Shown one piece after another: positions 23,927 to 37,309 of a stretch of 64,000 nucleotides of DNA. The notes below the pieces were generated by a model. It was not told where the DNA came from. It saw only the letters and a list, made by a program, of their open reading frames with translations, and did not search any database. Position 1 is the first letter of the stretch. Every line of letters starts with the position of its first letter. The stretch covers positions 33,962,821 through 34,026,820 of the forward strand of contig OX344750.2 in NCBI GenBank assembly GCA_947034885.2, read 5' to 3'. This stretch comes from Thuidium tamariscinum (taxonomy: Eukaryota; Streptophyta; Bryopsida; Hypnales; Thuidiaceae). Both the position numbers and the translations under genes were made by a program.

Positions 23927-26900
23927 TTACATAAAATAACTCAAAGTGGTCTTCTTGCGTGTGCCACCCTCTCCGTACTGCTCATTCCATTGCTGAAGCT
24001 CCATCATGCTTCCTGCATCGGAAGCCACGCTGGACCGCACCTACAAACAGCACAAGAACATTCAGACCAGCGACCGTCGGCAAGCACGGTCGGCAGACTG
24101 AACTTGAAACATCACCACAACGAGATCGAAAGCACCGATACACGCAGATACAATTGGTATGTACAAGATCATAGATCTACCATACCTTCTCCATAGCCTG
24201 GCGCATATCAGCATTAGTCAAGGGACGCAGATACGGCGTCACTCCAGCTTCGGCTTCAGGTGGATCCAAACCCTTCGCTTTGGCCGACTCTTTATCCTGA
24301 ATGGCGTTCACAAACAAAAGCACGAGAATCAAAAATCCACTCAGAAGGGACACCAAAATAGGAAAAGGAAAGATTCAGCACATCCGTCTTCGACAGACAA
24401 TACAGCAATCGCACCAGATATTGGGGATCCTCAACTGCACTGGGTGTGAACTTCGTGCGGGTCACAAAACAAGTGGAAACAAAAGATGTAAACTACTTGG
24501 CAGCATTGCAGACTCCCAAATCCCAACACTGTATTTGAAAACTACTCCCTCCGTCCCGTTTGTCAAGTTTTATAAGGTTGTTTTGAGAAGGTCAAAAAAA
24601 TACTTTCTTATGGCTAATTTTATTAAGGTTGCAATGAACACATGCAATGCTCTTCACATGACTCTAGTGATATAATTATGTTCTTCCCAATATGGTCAAT
24701 GACATTGCCTCAAAAAAGTATCAAAAAAATTGTGGACAATCATTTCGGGAGTATATATCACTGTGGACGGTCGTAATTTTTCTGGTCCACAAGATAAGGA
24801 GTGATTGAATCAAGTCGCCATTTGCAAACGAAACAGACGAAAACCGACAGATGTAGCAGGCTGCATTAAAAATGGACTGGGGCTATGATGAAACACTTCA
24901 CCTTCTTCTCCTGATCGAGCAATTCCCTTATGCGGCTATACGCAGCAGTTGTGCATAAACTCTGCCATGCGATAAACACCATTCAGCACAGGAATCCATA
25001 CAGAATTAGAATCACAGTCCCTGCCCTATACTATATCTGGCTGAACATAAAAACTTCTCAAATACAACAAACGACTTGAGGAGTGATGTGCGTCGAAAAA
25101 ACCTTCAAGTCACTGCCTGAGTATCCATCCGTCGCAGCAGCCAACTCCTCCAAATGGAAATCGGGGGCTAAATCTTCCTCTGCCAAGATCACTTTCATAA
25201 TTTTCGTACGGTTGTCTGCGTCCGGCAGATCGATCATCAACCTGCAAACGAGCACTACATCATATCAAACCAGAAGCGGGAACGTGCAGCGTTTGAGAGC
25301 AAATTGGACGGACCTAAACCTCACATCAAGAGATGACCGTAAAAACGTAAAAACGGTATTTTACATTTCACTAGGAGAAAAGACGATCACAAATCAAAAC
25401 AGAAAGCTCGTGACTGACCCCGGAACTAAGCGAAAAACAAGCTCAACCCAAGACGGTACATACTGCAGCAGATCGATCCAGGGCTTTCTGCTTCAGACGT
25501 CCATGGACGGGACAACTTACACCGTGACGGTAACAAAAACTCAACCCATCTCACTTCGGACAAAAGCATCTGCACGAACTTGTCAAGCACCGATTTCAGA
25601 TCAAATCAGACACACCTCACTGCACACAGAGAAACCAGTACCTGCGAGGAAACCTGCGGATTACAGCTTCATCCAGATCAAACGGTCGATTGGTCGCCGC
25701 CAAAACCAGCACGCGCTCCCTCTCCCTAGTGCGCAACCCATCCCAACTGGCCATGAACTCATTCTTCAACTTCCGCATAGCCGAGTGCTCAGTGTCTTTT
25801 CCTCGGCGACCAAGCATACTATCCACCTGCTCATGACAAGATAATCAACTCAGAGACACTCAACATGCGAAATTTCCAGAGATGCACACAAACAACGAGT
25901 CCACGAATCTACATTCCTAGACCCTAAAACACATCAGATAAGCTGACCACGACACACAGCAATCAACAACTGCACCAACAACTCCAGACTGAAGAAAAGC
26001 AACCCCAGCACGTGCCGAGACACGAGAAATGGCCACAAGCATCGGACCAGTTCCACAACCCCAACCACCGTACCTCGTCGATGAAGATCACACTGGGCGA
26101 AATCTTGCTCGCTAAGGTGAACACAGCTTTCACATACTTCTCAGCTTCTCCGAACCACTGCACATACAAATCAACTCCTCGGTAAGAAAAAGAAAAAGTT
26201 CAAAAGTCTGCGGAAACTACCGAGCAACTCACATGCCAAGAGAACCACATGCCACGCACGGATTCCGCTTAACGTCCATCGAGAGCGAATGAATGGATCG
26301 ACGTGATCTCTTTGCAGAAATTGGCGACCACAAGCATTCCCTGAGTACGCTGACTTCGGAGAAAGGAGGAACAGGAACCTTGGAAGCAATCGTGGACATG
26401 GAAATGTTGATAAAGTTAGCCCCGGCTTCGGTCGCAACGGCCTTGGCTAACATAGTCTTGCCGGTGCCTGGTGGTCCAAACAGTAAGAGGCCCCTGCATG
26501 GCTGCGCACAACAGGCACAAAACTCGGTCAAACAAATTCACTTCCTCGCATCATCGGAAACCAGGACGAAAACAACCATCTTTATCCAAAAGAAAATCGG
26601 GGCCCAAGTCAAATACACCACAGACTTCGACCACACCTCTGAACATGCAGGACTGGAGCTGGAAGGGAGGGAGGAAACTCCTACAGTCCCTAAGTCACGT
26701 TCCCAACTACGCAACCATCCAGAGATTGCCTACGGCATTGTGCCCATGAGAAAGACACGACGAGAAGCTGAACTCACAAAACTCACCTTTGTCAGCTGCC
26801 CCTTCACAAACAGCTCCGGGCGCTGCAACGGAAGCATTACCAATTCGCGCAGAGTCTCTTTCACGTTGTCCAGGGCACCTATATGGTCGAACGTGACCCC

Positions 26901-29900
26901 GAGCTCGTCAGGAGGAATCACCTCCGGCAACAGCATCTTCTCAAACTCATTATCGGTGACAACATCCTGATCCACACGACAATGTCAAAAGTCACCTTCG
27001 GGACAACAAGATCGTGTTACTTCTGCAATGGAAAAACAGCGAAGCACACAGCAAGCAAAGAAGCAAGAACGGAGATCGACAGGCGACAATACAAGATTAC
27101 GCGTTCTGCAACGACCACAATCTCGGACCCACAGTTATTCACGAGGACGCACTCCGAGGCCAAATACCTTCAAACTCTTCTTCCGAGACGACGGACTCCG
27201 CTGCACAGACTGCAGCTCGGCCAAACTGTGTTGCAAACTGACGCCAGAATGCACAGCCAACGATGTTAGGGGTCGGTACGAACGGAAGCACGTGAAAAAT
27301 CGGAGAGTAGGGAGAAAGTCTTCAGAACTTCTAACGTTTCTGCTCAGACTCATTCTTGAACACGGTAAACTCGTTGTCCTTGCAAACTTCTCAAGACCAG
27401 TGAAGGTAATGCTGGAAACTCAAAGAGACCAGTGGACTCAAACGAAGCACGAAAATCAACGAACCTCTCTGCTTCGATAACAAGTTTATTGCTCCGGAGA
27501 ACAGGCTCAGACTTCCGCTGCAAGTGGTGGCTGATACCCCACCCAACAACCTTCTCCGACACTGCAGACACTCGAAAGGAAGAACGATGCGTGAATACCA
27601 CTGCAGAAACTCTTCCAAGAGACCGAAAACGAAGGACCTCAAATACATACGGAAACAAAACAAGAGTTGCACCAAGAATGATAAACAAAGAATTAAACGA
27701 TCAAAATGAAGATCAAGGCTAGTCCACACTCCGCGAAAAAAGAAAGGAACAGGTTGTACTCAGGCCAAAGGGTTTGACATACTTTCTTTCGTGAGAAGAT
27801 AAGTCCGAACATCAATGCTCGCGAGGTCGTCACATTCGACATTCGAAGCTCCCATAACCTGGTCACAAAACGGTGGACACCGGTTGGGTTTTGATACTTG
27901 TACTAAAGATCCTTACCAATCATCCAGGAGCGGACTATCTCCAGTCTCACAGCAAGTACCGAACTCATCTCCAGGGATATGAAGGACACTGAGATAAGCG
28001 AGGTCTGACTGCCATTACTTCGAGAATGTTGTGCACTACGACCTAACAGGTCGATAAAAATTTGAATGAAAATTGAAAATTGAAAAATTAGTTCATTGTA
28101 AGATTGTGAATTAGAGATGTCCATGTAATGTTTCTGGTACGAGTCGTACAGGAAGTAATCAAACTATGATTAGTCTTAAGGGACGTTTATAAAACAGGTT
28201 CACTGAAGTAATGTTTACAGGGCTGTCAATTGGATCGGCAAACCTTTTTTTTAATGGATCGTAGTCGAAATCTTTGCAGTATGTATTATTGTTTTAGAGG
28301 AGAGTATTTGCAGCAGAGTAGGAATTTAGGTAATGGAAAATGAAAAATAGGATGAATTCAATTGCAAAGGTCTGCTACACATTAGCATTACAGAATCAAG
28401 AAGCAAGTGCAGAATCATGCTATGAAAGGGAGTCAAACCATGCGAAGTTGCTGTCTGTTCGCCTCTGCTTTTAGCAATTCCGTGTCCTGCTCCAATTGCC
28501 GATTCCAATCTGCCAATTGAGGCTCTTCCTGCACAGAACGAAATTGCGGTTCAATACTCGTTGTGCGAGAAACAGACTGTAAAACAAACGATACCACCAG
28601 TCCTGCACATAGAGCTTAATAACTGCTCTTACACGACTCTAACGACATCACATGTCTCGCATGCAAAATTCATAATGCTCATACACCTCAAACCCACTAA
28701 AGTTAATAGCCTAGCTAGCTAGTGAGTGAAACAGATTTGGAGAGGTCCACTAGCCATCCGCTTCTAACCACTTGCAGTGAAGTACTTAAACTCCCTAAAC
28801 TACTTCAAAGTCTCGGAAGTAATATTTCTACGGAAACTTGCCTACGAGGTCCTCAAAGTGTGCTGAAAGCATACGAGGACGTTATGGGAGAGGGAGGTCC
28901 CATTAATAAATTGCATAACTAGTCGAGGGACTCATACTGATTACTTGCAAAAGAGTAAAAGAAACAAAGTATCAATCCATCCCACTTGGGATCCAGCCTT
29001 ATCAATCCGTAAATCCAGTTTGAATAATCATCACTGCGCCCGAGATAGCATGAGTTGAACAGTGAAAGCTTACTTGAGGTTGCTGCAGATGAATTTTAGT
29101 GGGAAATAACTTGACAAGCATTTTCGAAGCTTTGGGACCGTCCATTTTGTAGTCTTCCATGCGGGACGCTAAATGATCCTAAATTGATGCGTACAGATTG
29201 ATCAACACACAGCTGGTTCGGTCATATACTAAAAGATAAAGCAAGGATACTTAGAAATCCACAAAGTAAGAGGACGATTCACATATCAGTGGAACTGGTC
29301 GATACATCAGACGTTACTAAAGCCAATGACTCCTCTTCAAGGAAAGATAAATGCTTCAGGTAATCCAATAAGGAAACATAACTCCCGTGCAAGACTGACT
29401 TATCAATGCGGGTCCCACTACGATTAAAACCCAACAATAACATCACGGGTAGTAAGAAACTCAATCTAGAACACCCTGTCTCGTAAAGTTCCTTCCAGAT
29501 ATCATGTTCATGACTAAAGATTTACCACAAAGAACGAAATCTTTAAGTCAGTTAGTTGCAACTGCGCTCTCAAATTAGTCTCAACCAGGGAAGGAAAAAT
29601 TGCCTCACTGTAGACATGTCGGAGTTAAAAGACACAAAACATACCAAAAAAGAAAGATCCAACAGGGCAGTCACGTTATTCCCAACTTTTGAAGAGCTCG
29701 ACGAACCCCCGTTACCCTGCAAAACATCAACGAACAACCCAATCAACAAAATGACCCAACGCGTTCAAAGGCAGGAAGACAAAGAACCTACACCGCCAAG
29801 ACTATGGTCACTTTCAGGAGACCAAGATAAAGAGAAGAACAAGACAATCCACGTCCTCAAATACAATGTCAAACGTAATGACTCAGACCCAGTCAGGGGG

Positions 29901-32900
29901 AACTGTCCGAAGAGAAGGCCACTATTCCTTGCGCACCTTCTCCTTTTGATGGTCGCTCGTGTGCGACCCAATCACAACCAACCGGACATCTTTCAAAGTC
30001 TCCAGCTTCATGTACCGCTCAAAGTTTCCCAAAATCGACTTCTCAACATTCCGAATAAACAGAATCAATGGATCCTTTTGAGCCTCCGCCTTCAAAACCT
30101 GGATCAGATTCAAGTCCAACACAAATTCATACAGTTACAATAAATAATCTCCGCATAGAACCGTAACCTAGCGCACATCAACTTCACCTCATTGCGGAAT
30201 TCCAGAGCAAAACCCAAACTCGAAAACCCTGTAGATCGAATAACCACTACAACCGTCCTACTCTTAAAAGCACAGAAGAGAGTTAAAGAAATATCCTCCA
30301 CGCACTTTCCCCGCAGAACACACATTTCCAGACTGACACATAAAGTGATACAAAAATGAAAATCGATTTACTATGCACGCTTACAGTCAACAACATAAAT
30401 ATCTCGAACGACATGTACTCTAATCGGTGTTGTAAGGAGATAATTGGACAGATAATACCACTCCACACGATCATCCTTCCCCAACAGCACTTACCTCGAA
30501 AAGTGACTCCAATACTAGCTTGTCTACATCCTCTCCAGGGGGCTCCATCCTCAGTTCCGTCACTGCATAAGAGATGCGTTCGCAGCTGTCAAACAGACAC
30601 CAGTGAAGATCCTGAGAACAGCATTGACATGCTGCCTCCGACACTCATGCTCCGAACCCTACTTGGTATCATCGCAACGCACATCACAACACCTTCAAGG
30701 ATCTACTCCAGGACAAACTAATATCGATACGGCATGGAATCACACGAACACGGTCCGCCAACACGGGAATCCATTAACAACATGCCACAGCGACTGATTC
30801 AGGCATGCAACTCAACACGGAAAAGCACTCCACCCACCGTTGCAAAAATACCCATGGCCTTCCTCACACAGATCAACCAGGTTATTGCCACCGTACACAG
30901 GCTTGTCAAACCGGACCCCAACTTTATTAGGATTGTCTTCTAAAACCATCAGAACACGACCTTTAGTTCCAATTGAGGGTCCCCTGCTTCAGGAACAAAC
31001 ATCAAGAATTGTGAGCACGAACTCAGGAAAGAAACCAGTAGGCTTTTCGCCGATTAGCACACACCCGTTTGACCCATTCAACCAAATGTGTCTCTCCATT
31101 ACAACGAACCAGTACAAAGCCGCCGGTTGTTTACAAATCATAGAGCGGAACGAGATGGGAGAACTTGTTCGTACCCAGAAGTCGAAGCATGGCTAACTTG
31201 GGAATGACCTCCAGCCAAACCTGAACTGGACGCTCCAACATACTTCACTCGATCACCTTCAACCATGCCATCGTTCCGAAATCAAGCCATGTAAAAACTA
31301 CAGTAAAATCTAAGAAAACTAGGAGATCAAGAAAAACAAAGACAGTGAGAAAGTCATAATCCTGCAGCAATAGAACACGATAAAAAACGAAGTCGTAAAA
31401 GAACATGGCACGAATAGAACGTCCAAGCGTGACCAACCAGACGGAACGGGCTATCACCATATCCCCTGCTTGCACACGTGCCTTACAAGTCGATGGACCA
31501 CAAAATGTAAGTATTGTAACTATCTAGCATATACTTTAGCAGTGATTGGACGCACTTATTCAACTCACCCTTCCTTAGAGATCGACGAGATTCAACAGAA
31601 GTAGCGGAAGCAGCAGTGGCTGCCGCTACAGCATTCGCCAAAATCTCAGCATCTACATTTGGATCCCCTTTTGTTTTGAACCGGGCCAACTGGGCCAACT
31701 GTCCCAACCCAGAACTCTCTGATCCTGAATCTTTCGAACGAGCACTGGAAGATGTCGTTCTTGAGACTTTGGGGGCTTCTGAAGGTCGTGATTCTTGCAT
31801 GGCAGGTCGGGTAGGCGCACCAGTCTGTAAAATCTCAGAATGAAAGACAGAATTTATTTTTTAACGCATAAACATCATATTCCCGAACAAGACGACAATA
31901 GAGAACAATATTCAGCCTGCAAAGGACCTGCACAAAGGAAATAGAGCATATCCTTTCCGCACAAGACATATAGTATTGCAGAAGGAAAACCCGGGGAACA
32001 AATTTCTCACATCAGGTACAGTAGCCAACTCTCTTAAACGAGGGACGAACGTGCTTCCCTACCAGAAATTTGCATTCCTAATTGGCACAAAAGAAATTTC
32101 TGAAAACAGAACCACTCAGGAACATATACAAAACCATTTCTTCCGCGTGCAAATCGAAATACTCGAAGATCACATACCACTTCTTTCACATCACCATTCA
32201 CACCATCCAATACTTGGACCGCGGGGGCATCTGTCGAATGCTCACTTGCAGCAGCGGAATCTTCGGACACCCTCTCCAAAACATCAGGAGTGGCTTCACT
32301 TGCCTACGCTCATCAAACAGCAGTTAAGGTGGAATCCAAAACTATAACCGATGAATGCATTTTCTACGATATTCGGTTCATTTAGCCCTCACTTCGATAA
32401 ATATCCCGCAGGACCAACGAACCCAAAAAGTAAGAATAGCTACTCTACACCATCTGCTGGCGAAAACCGTGAGGATGATCAAGGGAATACAAATTTGCGA
32501 TGTCCATTCACATAGCCTGTGCCCGCTTCCTCAAACCTCACAACCAAATCCACAAGACCCCATGCATCACGAATGCTCGAACTCTCTTTAGTCTTAAGGA
32601 GCTACTCCCCCCGCCTCCTGAACTTCACATTTGGTGATCAGAAGAGTGGTAGGAGCGATAGAATATTCTGACACACGAGACAGAGGCAGAGGACTGCACC
32701 TCCAAAAAAACACGTGTGCTGTCAAAGACGAGAAGGTTGACTTGCAGATGCTGTGCCAAACCCATAACCAGCTTTTCCTGATAAATCTCTGAACCTGCAC
32801 GACGTCCACAGATTTGGTGATGGTGAGTGAAGACTCAGAAATATTAGGAGACGCTCTGGACATGAAACAACTCTTTTAACCAATGAAAACACTAACACTC

Positions 32901-33698
32901 ACTCCTGCAACGAGCAGGAAAAATAAAAGTTCTGCAATACTTCACATGAAGAATACGGCAGTGTACAAGTGATGTTGGACAGTCGAGTGTAATGAGGTGC
33001 GCAATACTCTCAAGCATTCCACACAAGCGGCCACCTCGGCAAAGACAACTTACCTAGCGGACCAGTCAATAAGATTCGCGAGCTCACACTTCCCAGTTCA
33101 TCGGTGTACTTCGAGAACTCGGGCCTCTTAAGAAATACATACATGGAATCCAGTAACGCAGTCTTCGTGCTCTCACTGCATTCAACCAGAAAGATCGACT
33201 CTTCAGCATCAAAGACAGTAGAAGCCAAAGTAAAGACACCTCACACCTAAGAACTGCAAGATGAGTCCAGGACCAGTCGAACAATCCCACAGGTCCACTT
33301 CAGCAAATACCAAATCATTGGGACACATCGACCATCCACCCCGCAAACGGACGAGGGACGGAAGAGGGGAGAGTGGGGAGGAAATACTTTATGAAGTACG
33401 GGAAGGAGTCCAGAGAAACGTCGATACTCTTCCATTCCAATAAGCACCGGCGGACGGCTTCCCTGTAAGCATGATCTTCCTTCGGTTTACCAGACGACCT
33501 CTTACTTTTGTCGGACTTAGAGCGATGACGGTGCTCCCGTTGATCCTTCTTTCTCTTAGACTTCAAAGCAGTGAAAGCCGCACCGAATGCATAGGGAAAC
33601 GCACTGGCGGTCACCGCTGCCGCTGTTCCAGCTGCAACACCAGCCGATACGGCCAAGGCCACCCACAGAGCGCGATCGAAAGTAGTGTTCCCCTCCAT
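23927..33698 (-). CDS. AAA-type ATPase, DAA1/At4g02480-like
   Basis: Twenty-four coding exons, all phase-consistent (2844 nt, 947 aa): 33698-33388, 33175-33054, 32794-32712, 32303-32178, 31824-31569, 31256-31175, 30983-30838, 30562-30495, 30098-29937, 29716-29645, 29178-29074, 28528-28439, 27858-27783, 27561-27465, 27411-27388, 27195-27168, 26966-26787, 26501-26379, 26157-26074, 25826-25642, 25241-25103, 24961-24902, 24296-24186, 24040-23927. Residues about 10-40 are hydrophobic Ala/Val-rich (possible membrane anchor), then a Lys/Arg/Ser-rich linker. A family block reads SFPYFINESTK to [20 protein letters not shown] (about 300) and VGVRFDKP are plant-family motifs. The AAA module has Walker A GPPGTGKT (685-692), Walker B VIFIDE (740-745), sensor [19 protein letters not shown] and C-terminal [13 protein letters not shown]. 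It resembles the meiotic/MSP1-like clade; substrates are unknown. The borders of the third exon and of exons 15-16 are the least certain. Confidence 0.9.
24545..24751. mobile_element. Stowaway-like MITE in intron
   Basis: Begins CTCCCTCCGTCCCGTTTGTC and ends ATCATTTCGGGAG, inverted complements at the outer bases, with TA on each side. About 207 bp, no coding sequence. It sits inside the intron between the 22nd and 23rd coding exons of the AAA ATPase gene, so it is tolerated there. Confidence 0.75.
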
Positions 33699-35392
33699 GT
33701 TTCAATCCTGCACTCACCGATCGATAGTTCAGTCAATCAGAACCGCCACGAGAATTCAGTGGAAAAGGAAATGGGCATGGCTTCTGAGAAGAAGTGCAAT
33801 GGAGAAAGTGAACTCCTCGTAATAGAAGGACAAAGAAAACGATCACATAATCACATAATCTGAATGATAATGAACGGCCATGGCCACTTTAACACTTGCA
33901 ACTGGACTATATGTTTTCAGAACGGTACGGATAGCTAATGCCATCCAAAAAATTGAGGAGAAGTTGGGCACTTGAAATTACAAATAAAGTATAGAAACTC
34001 TCCAATAAAAAGAGCATCCCATATTATAACCTTTCATAGTACACAGGCCCAAGCACATGGCGAGGTTTTTATTGCAACAATTCTTCACACACCGTACCGA
34101 AGTTCGTCTGGTAGATGTATGTTTCAGAACCTAATCTCAGTGAGCACAAGGGTTTAGGGACGATAGAAAATGGAATTGATCCTATTACCTGAGAGTTTCT
34201 TGGAGTCGGTGCTTCCATTTACGATCCTACTTCGCTCTCTGCACAAACCTGTTCACCTCTCAGAATAGAAAACAAGCGGATTCAGATTCCAAAAGTAAGA
34301 CAGGTGACCCGCAGAGTCATAACTTTGTTAACCAGCGGGGGGGCTTCCCTGACAGAGAAGGGATAATTCCCCCCGAGACCCCTGGCCAAGTCTTCAGTTA
34401 TAGTTCAAATGAAATTATTGGTTGAGGCGATGCTGAGCTACTCGCCTTGCAGCCAGACACCTGTTGCGAACAACTATTTGGGTGATTTAATTGGGTGATG
34501 GTGCAGTGACTTGGGAAGTTGCATTGCTGGGGGGCTCTCGCTTCTACAGGAAGCTCACCAGCAATGGTTAACAATGTTATGTTAGCAGAAGGACGTAGCT
34601 TTCAGTCCCTAATTAACCTTCACAAGTATTCAACCCGTCGGGAGTAATAAACAGATCAAATAGAACTTCTTGATCCCAAATTAGACTTTCACTAGCTGAG
34701 CAATTTGCCCTAAAACCGGAAGAGTTCAATGAAATGACGTAGAATCAAACCAAAAGCGTCAATGCGAGTATTAAGCCACGCCACGATTAGAATGTGTCAA
34801 CCAGGATGCCAAGTAAATAGGAGCAGTCTGCACGCTACAGAGGCCTCACACAAAGTTCTTAACTTGGGTAAACTCGTTCACTTAAGTCCACAAATAACAG
34901 GACATCGGCTCAACTCATTTTCACCCTAAGATCTACCTATAGCTCAATTGCAGAAAAGTTCCCCGGGACCCCCTACAAACGAAGATACAGCATCTATAGT
35001 CTCAATCACTACCCGTGATACCGCAATTCCTCAAAAGCACCCGGTGTGTGCTGGAAATAACCAAACCGAACAGTAGAAAATTCACGAGAACACCACAAGC
35101 CACGACTTTAACAAAGAGCAACTACGTAGCCAAAGAGACTGTACTCTCAATGCCACTAACAATCCAAGTGCGATCGAACCAAAACCCTAACCTTAACAAA
35201 CACGACAATCCTCCAGCACCTGACAGTTCAAATCAGTGCAAGCTTCCAACTCCATCCCCTCACCCTACCAATCCCATTTCAACCATCACTCCATTCCCAG
35301 GACAGCCAATTCTCCACCTCGCGACCTGACACACAAAATCCACTACCAAAACTCCGAAACGACCTCAACGCATTAAAAGAGCCTCGATTTAC
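33699..35392 (-). other. 5'-leader intron region of AAA ATPase gene
   Basis: A leader exon is likely at about 35690-35393, ending GTGAG|GTAAAT, and the coding exon follows an acceptor GTGAGTGCAG about 10 bases before the ATG at 33698. The 1.7 kb between would be one or more leader introns. No other gene is seen here; 34320-34440 contains a G-run/C-run inverted segment of unknown meaning. Confidence 0.45.
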
Positions 35393-35690
35393 CTCACTGT
35401 TCAGGAAAAGAGCCAAGAGCCACACCGATACAGACGAGTCCTCGAAGCACGATGCGATTCGAACCAATCGCATGACCTGGAGCAGTTGCCCTAGATCACC
35501 ATCGCTGGTGCACCAGTAGTGCCGACGATGCGAGAGACCTAGAGAGGATGACGAATCTGGAGAGGAGTCGAGTAACTTAATGAGAATTGCGGAAGAGTGC
35601 CAGCGATGACGGACGTGGTGTGGAGGTGTCCGCTGGGCTGCCACGGTGAGCCGGACAGACAAGGAGACTACGGTGGAGCCCTTAAACTAA
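35393..35690 (-). other. Probable non-coding first exon of AAA ATPase gene
   Basis: CT-rich on the minus strand, GC higher than the flank, and ends at a consensus donor. It contains open frames (for example 35279-35662 minus) that I take to be incidental. A (GACA)n-type microsatellite borders it at 35693-35716. Confidence 0.45.
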
Positions 35691-35804
35691 CACAGACAGA
35701 TAGACAGACAGACAGGGGACGAGAACGTCGACGGAGACGACGTCGGACGCCGCATTTCATAGACCGCATCCATCTGGTTTGGCTCTGTTCGTCAGACTGG
35801 AAAG

Positions 35805-35925
35805 GTCTGTTTTGTGGGACGATTTGGTAGGTCTGTTCGTGGGACGATTTGGTAGGTCTGTTCGTGGGACGACCTGGTAGGTCTGTTTGGGTAGGTCTGC
35901 CCGTGTACGACTTGGTACGTCTCTC
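35805..35925. repeat. 25-bp minisatellite
   Basis: Three nearly identical units of GTCTGTTCGTGGGACGATTT-GGTAG (35805-35830, 35831-35855, 35856-35880), then a truncated unit and a diverged fifth. It lies just upstream of the presumed first exon of the AAA ATPase gene. A decayed unit (GACTTGGTAGGT) also appears near 37655. Confidence 0.85.
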
Positions 35926-36104
35926 TTTCGTTTTGGCGGTGCTCAGGGAGGCCTGCCGTGTGTGCCTTAACTTATAGTATCTCCTGCACCCCTCCAATTT
36001 TCTCAGCCCCTTAAATTGAGATCGGTCCAGTTCAGAGCAGCCCTTTTTTCTGGGGCACCATGGACCAGATTGCACCATTTCAAAATAAATGTTTTGTTTT
36101 GTTT

Positions 36105-36326
36105 TTTTACAGTCCGAGATGACCATAAACTACCGGATGATGGCGGAAAGGTGCCCAATCCGAATGGTGTGGTTGCGGGTTCGATTCCTGGTGGCGCCAG
36201 GTGGTTTATCCGACGTAAAAACAACCTTTCTTCTTGACGGGAACCCTCGCAGTGTGTTTTCAACACATCTGTTACACTGCAACCCTTACAGGTTGTATGT
36301 TTCAAAAAATAAATAAATAAATAAAT
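36105..36326 (+). mobile_element. tRNA-derived SINE
   Basis: The pol III promoter pair is plain: an A-box-like TGGCGGAAAGG at 36141-36151 and a perfect B box GGTTCGATTCC at 36178-36188. The body has no ORF of its own and ends in an (AAAT)n tail at 36306-36326. AAATAAATGTTTT occurs both just before the element (about 36085-36097) and at the end of the tail, which looks like a target-site duplication. The minus-strand reading PPGIEPATTPFGLG is the usual artefact of translating a SINE B box. Length about 220 bp. Confidence 0.8.
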
Positions 36327-36354
36327 GTTTTTTTAATCCTAATTTTCTAATCCT

Positions 36355-36647
36355 CCTATGAAGATACGCTGTTTGTTTGTTTGTTTGTTTGTTTGTTTGT
36401 TTGTTTGTTTGTTTGTATGTTTGTTACGTTGAGATCTCCCGGACCGTGAGTCCCCCGGGTGCGTGTGTGGTACCATCGAAAAGCCCTCGGCGAGGAGGGG
36501 TGCACGGGCTTTGATTTATGGTGTTCCAACCTACGGCATGAAAGTTATTGAATTTTGAAGTTTCCATACATTAAAAAAATTAGAAAATTATTTATTCTAT
36601 TGTTTTTCTTTTCTTTTAGACCGTGGCAACAAGACGGGGCACCCTAG
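36355..36647 (+). mobile_element. Helitron-like non-autonomous element, copy 1
   Basis: Shares its whole length with the minus-strand copy at 46417-46677. The right end is ACCCTAG followed by T, and a hairpin lies about ten bases upstream (CCGT, loop, ACGG). CTRR at the 3' end, a preceding hairpin and a T target are Helitron signatures. It starts near CCTATGAAGATACG and includes a (GTTT)n microsatellite at 36370-36412. There is no Rep/helicase coding sequence. The 5' TC end is unclear. Confidence 0.65.
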
Positions 36648-36659
36648 TTATCTTTAAAA

Positions 36660-37309
36660 TATGGATGAAGTCGCCAAGTTTGGATGAAAAAGTGTATGAA
36701 TGTGATAAAAAAGTGTTTTTAAGTCCAAAAGATGGATGAATGTAGAAATACAATGCTTCACCAAATTTGAAGTGATCACCATTTTGACACTTTTTTAAAT
36801 AGTAAAAAAAAAGGGCTAGTTTAAAGGGGATGGCCACTTGTATCCCTTACTATACAACTTGCTAAAATATACTTCCAACCAATCACAAGTTAAAGAACTT
36901 CCAAAAGCAATAAGTATTCTATCATTGATTACGGTGAGTGACTAATCTCAAGACAATATGTAGTGTGTAGAGGGGTTAGTGATTCCTTCAAATATGGATT
37001 ATTTGGTGTATCATTTTGAAGGTAGATGCTGACACATGCTATAATTGATTGCTTATCATCCAAATATTAGAGGCTTTGAGTTGATTGGAGGGTTGCATGA
37101 GATGGTCTTATACAATTGGCACAACCAAAATAAAAGTGAAAGTAATTTTTTAAGTTTTAATCCACAAAACAAAATTTGGGTACCTATCGTTGTCGAGAAC
37201 TTTCTACAGTATCAAGAACTCAGCTAAGGGGAAGCCATCCATAGCCGATGAAATATACAATTCTAGACACAATCTTGCATAGTATATGGTAAAGCAAATA
37301 TTTTCAAAG
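36660..37309. other. AT-rich intergenic DNA
   Basis: No gene recognised. Confidence 0.45.

Noticed and set aside
25083-25844. 253-codon plus-strand open frame
   Set aside because: Antisense to AAA ATPase exons with Walker-type motifs; composition is explained by the opposite strand.
35279-35662. 127-codon minus-strand open frame as a protein gene
   Set aside because: It spans a consensus donor of the presumed leader exon and shows no domain.
36003-36305. Minus-strand ORF containing PPGIEPATTPFGLG
   Set aside because: This is the translation of a tRNA-type B box and body of the SINE, a well-known artefact, not a protein gene.
36370-36424. CRISPR-like or coding meaning of the (GTTT)n tract
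   Set aside because: It is a plain tetranucleotide microsatellite inside the Helitron-like copy; a shorter tract occupies the same place in the other copy.
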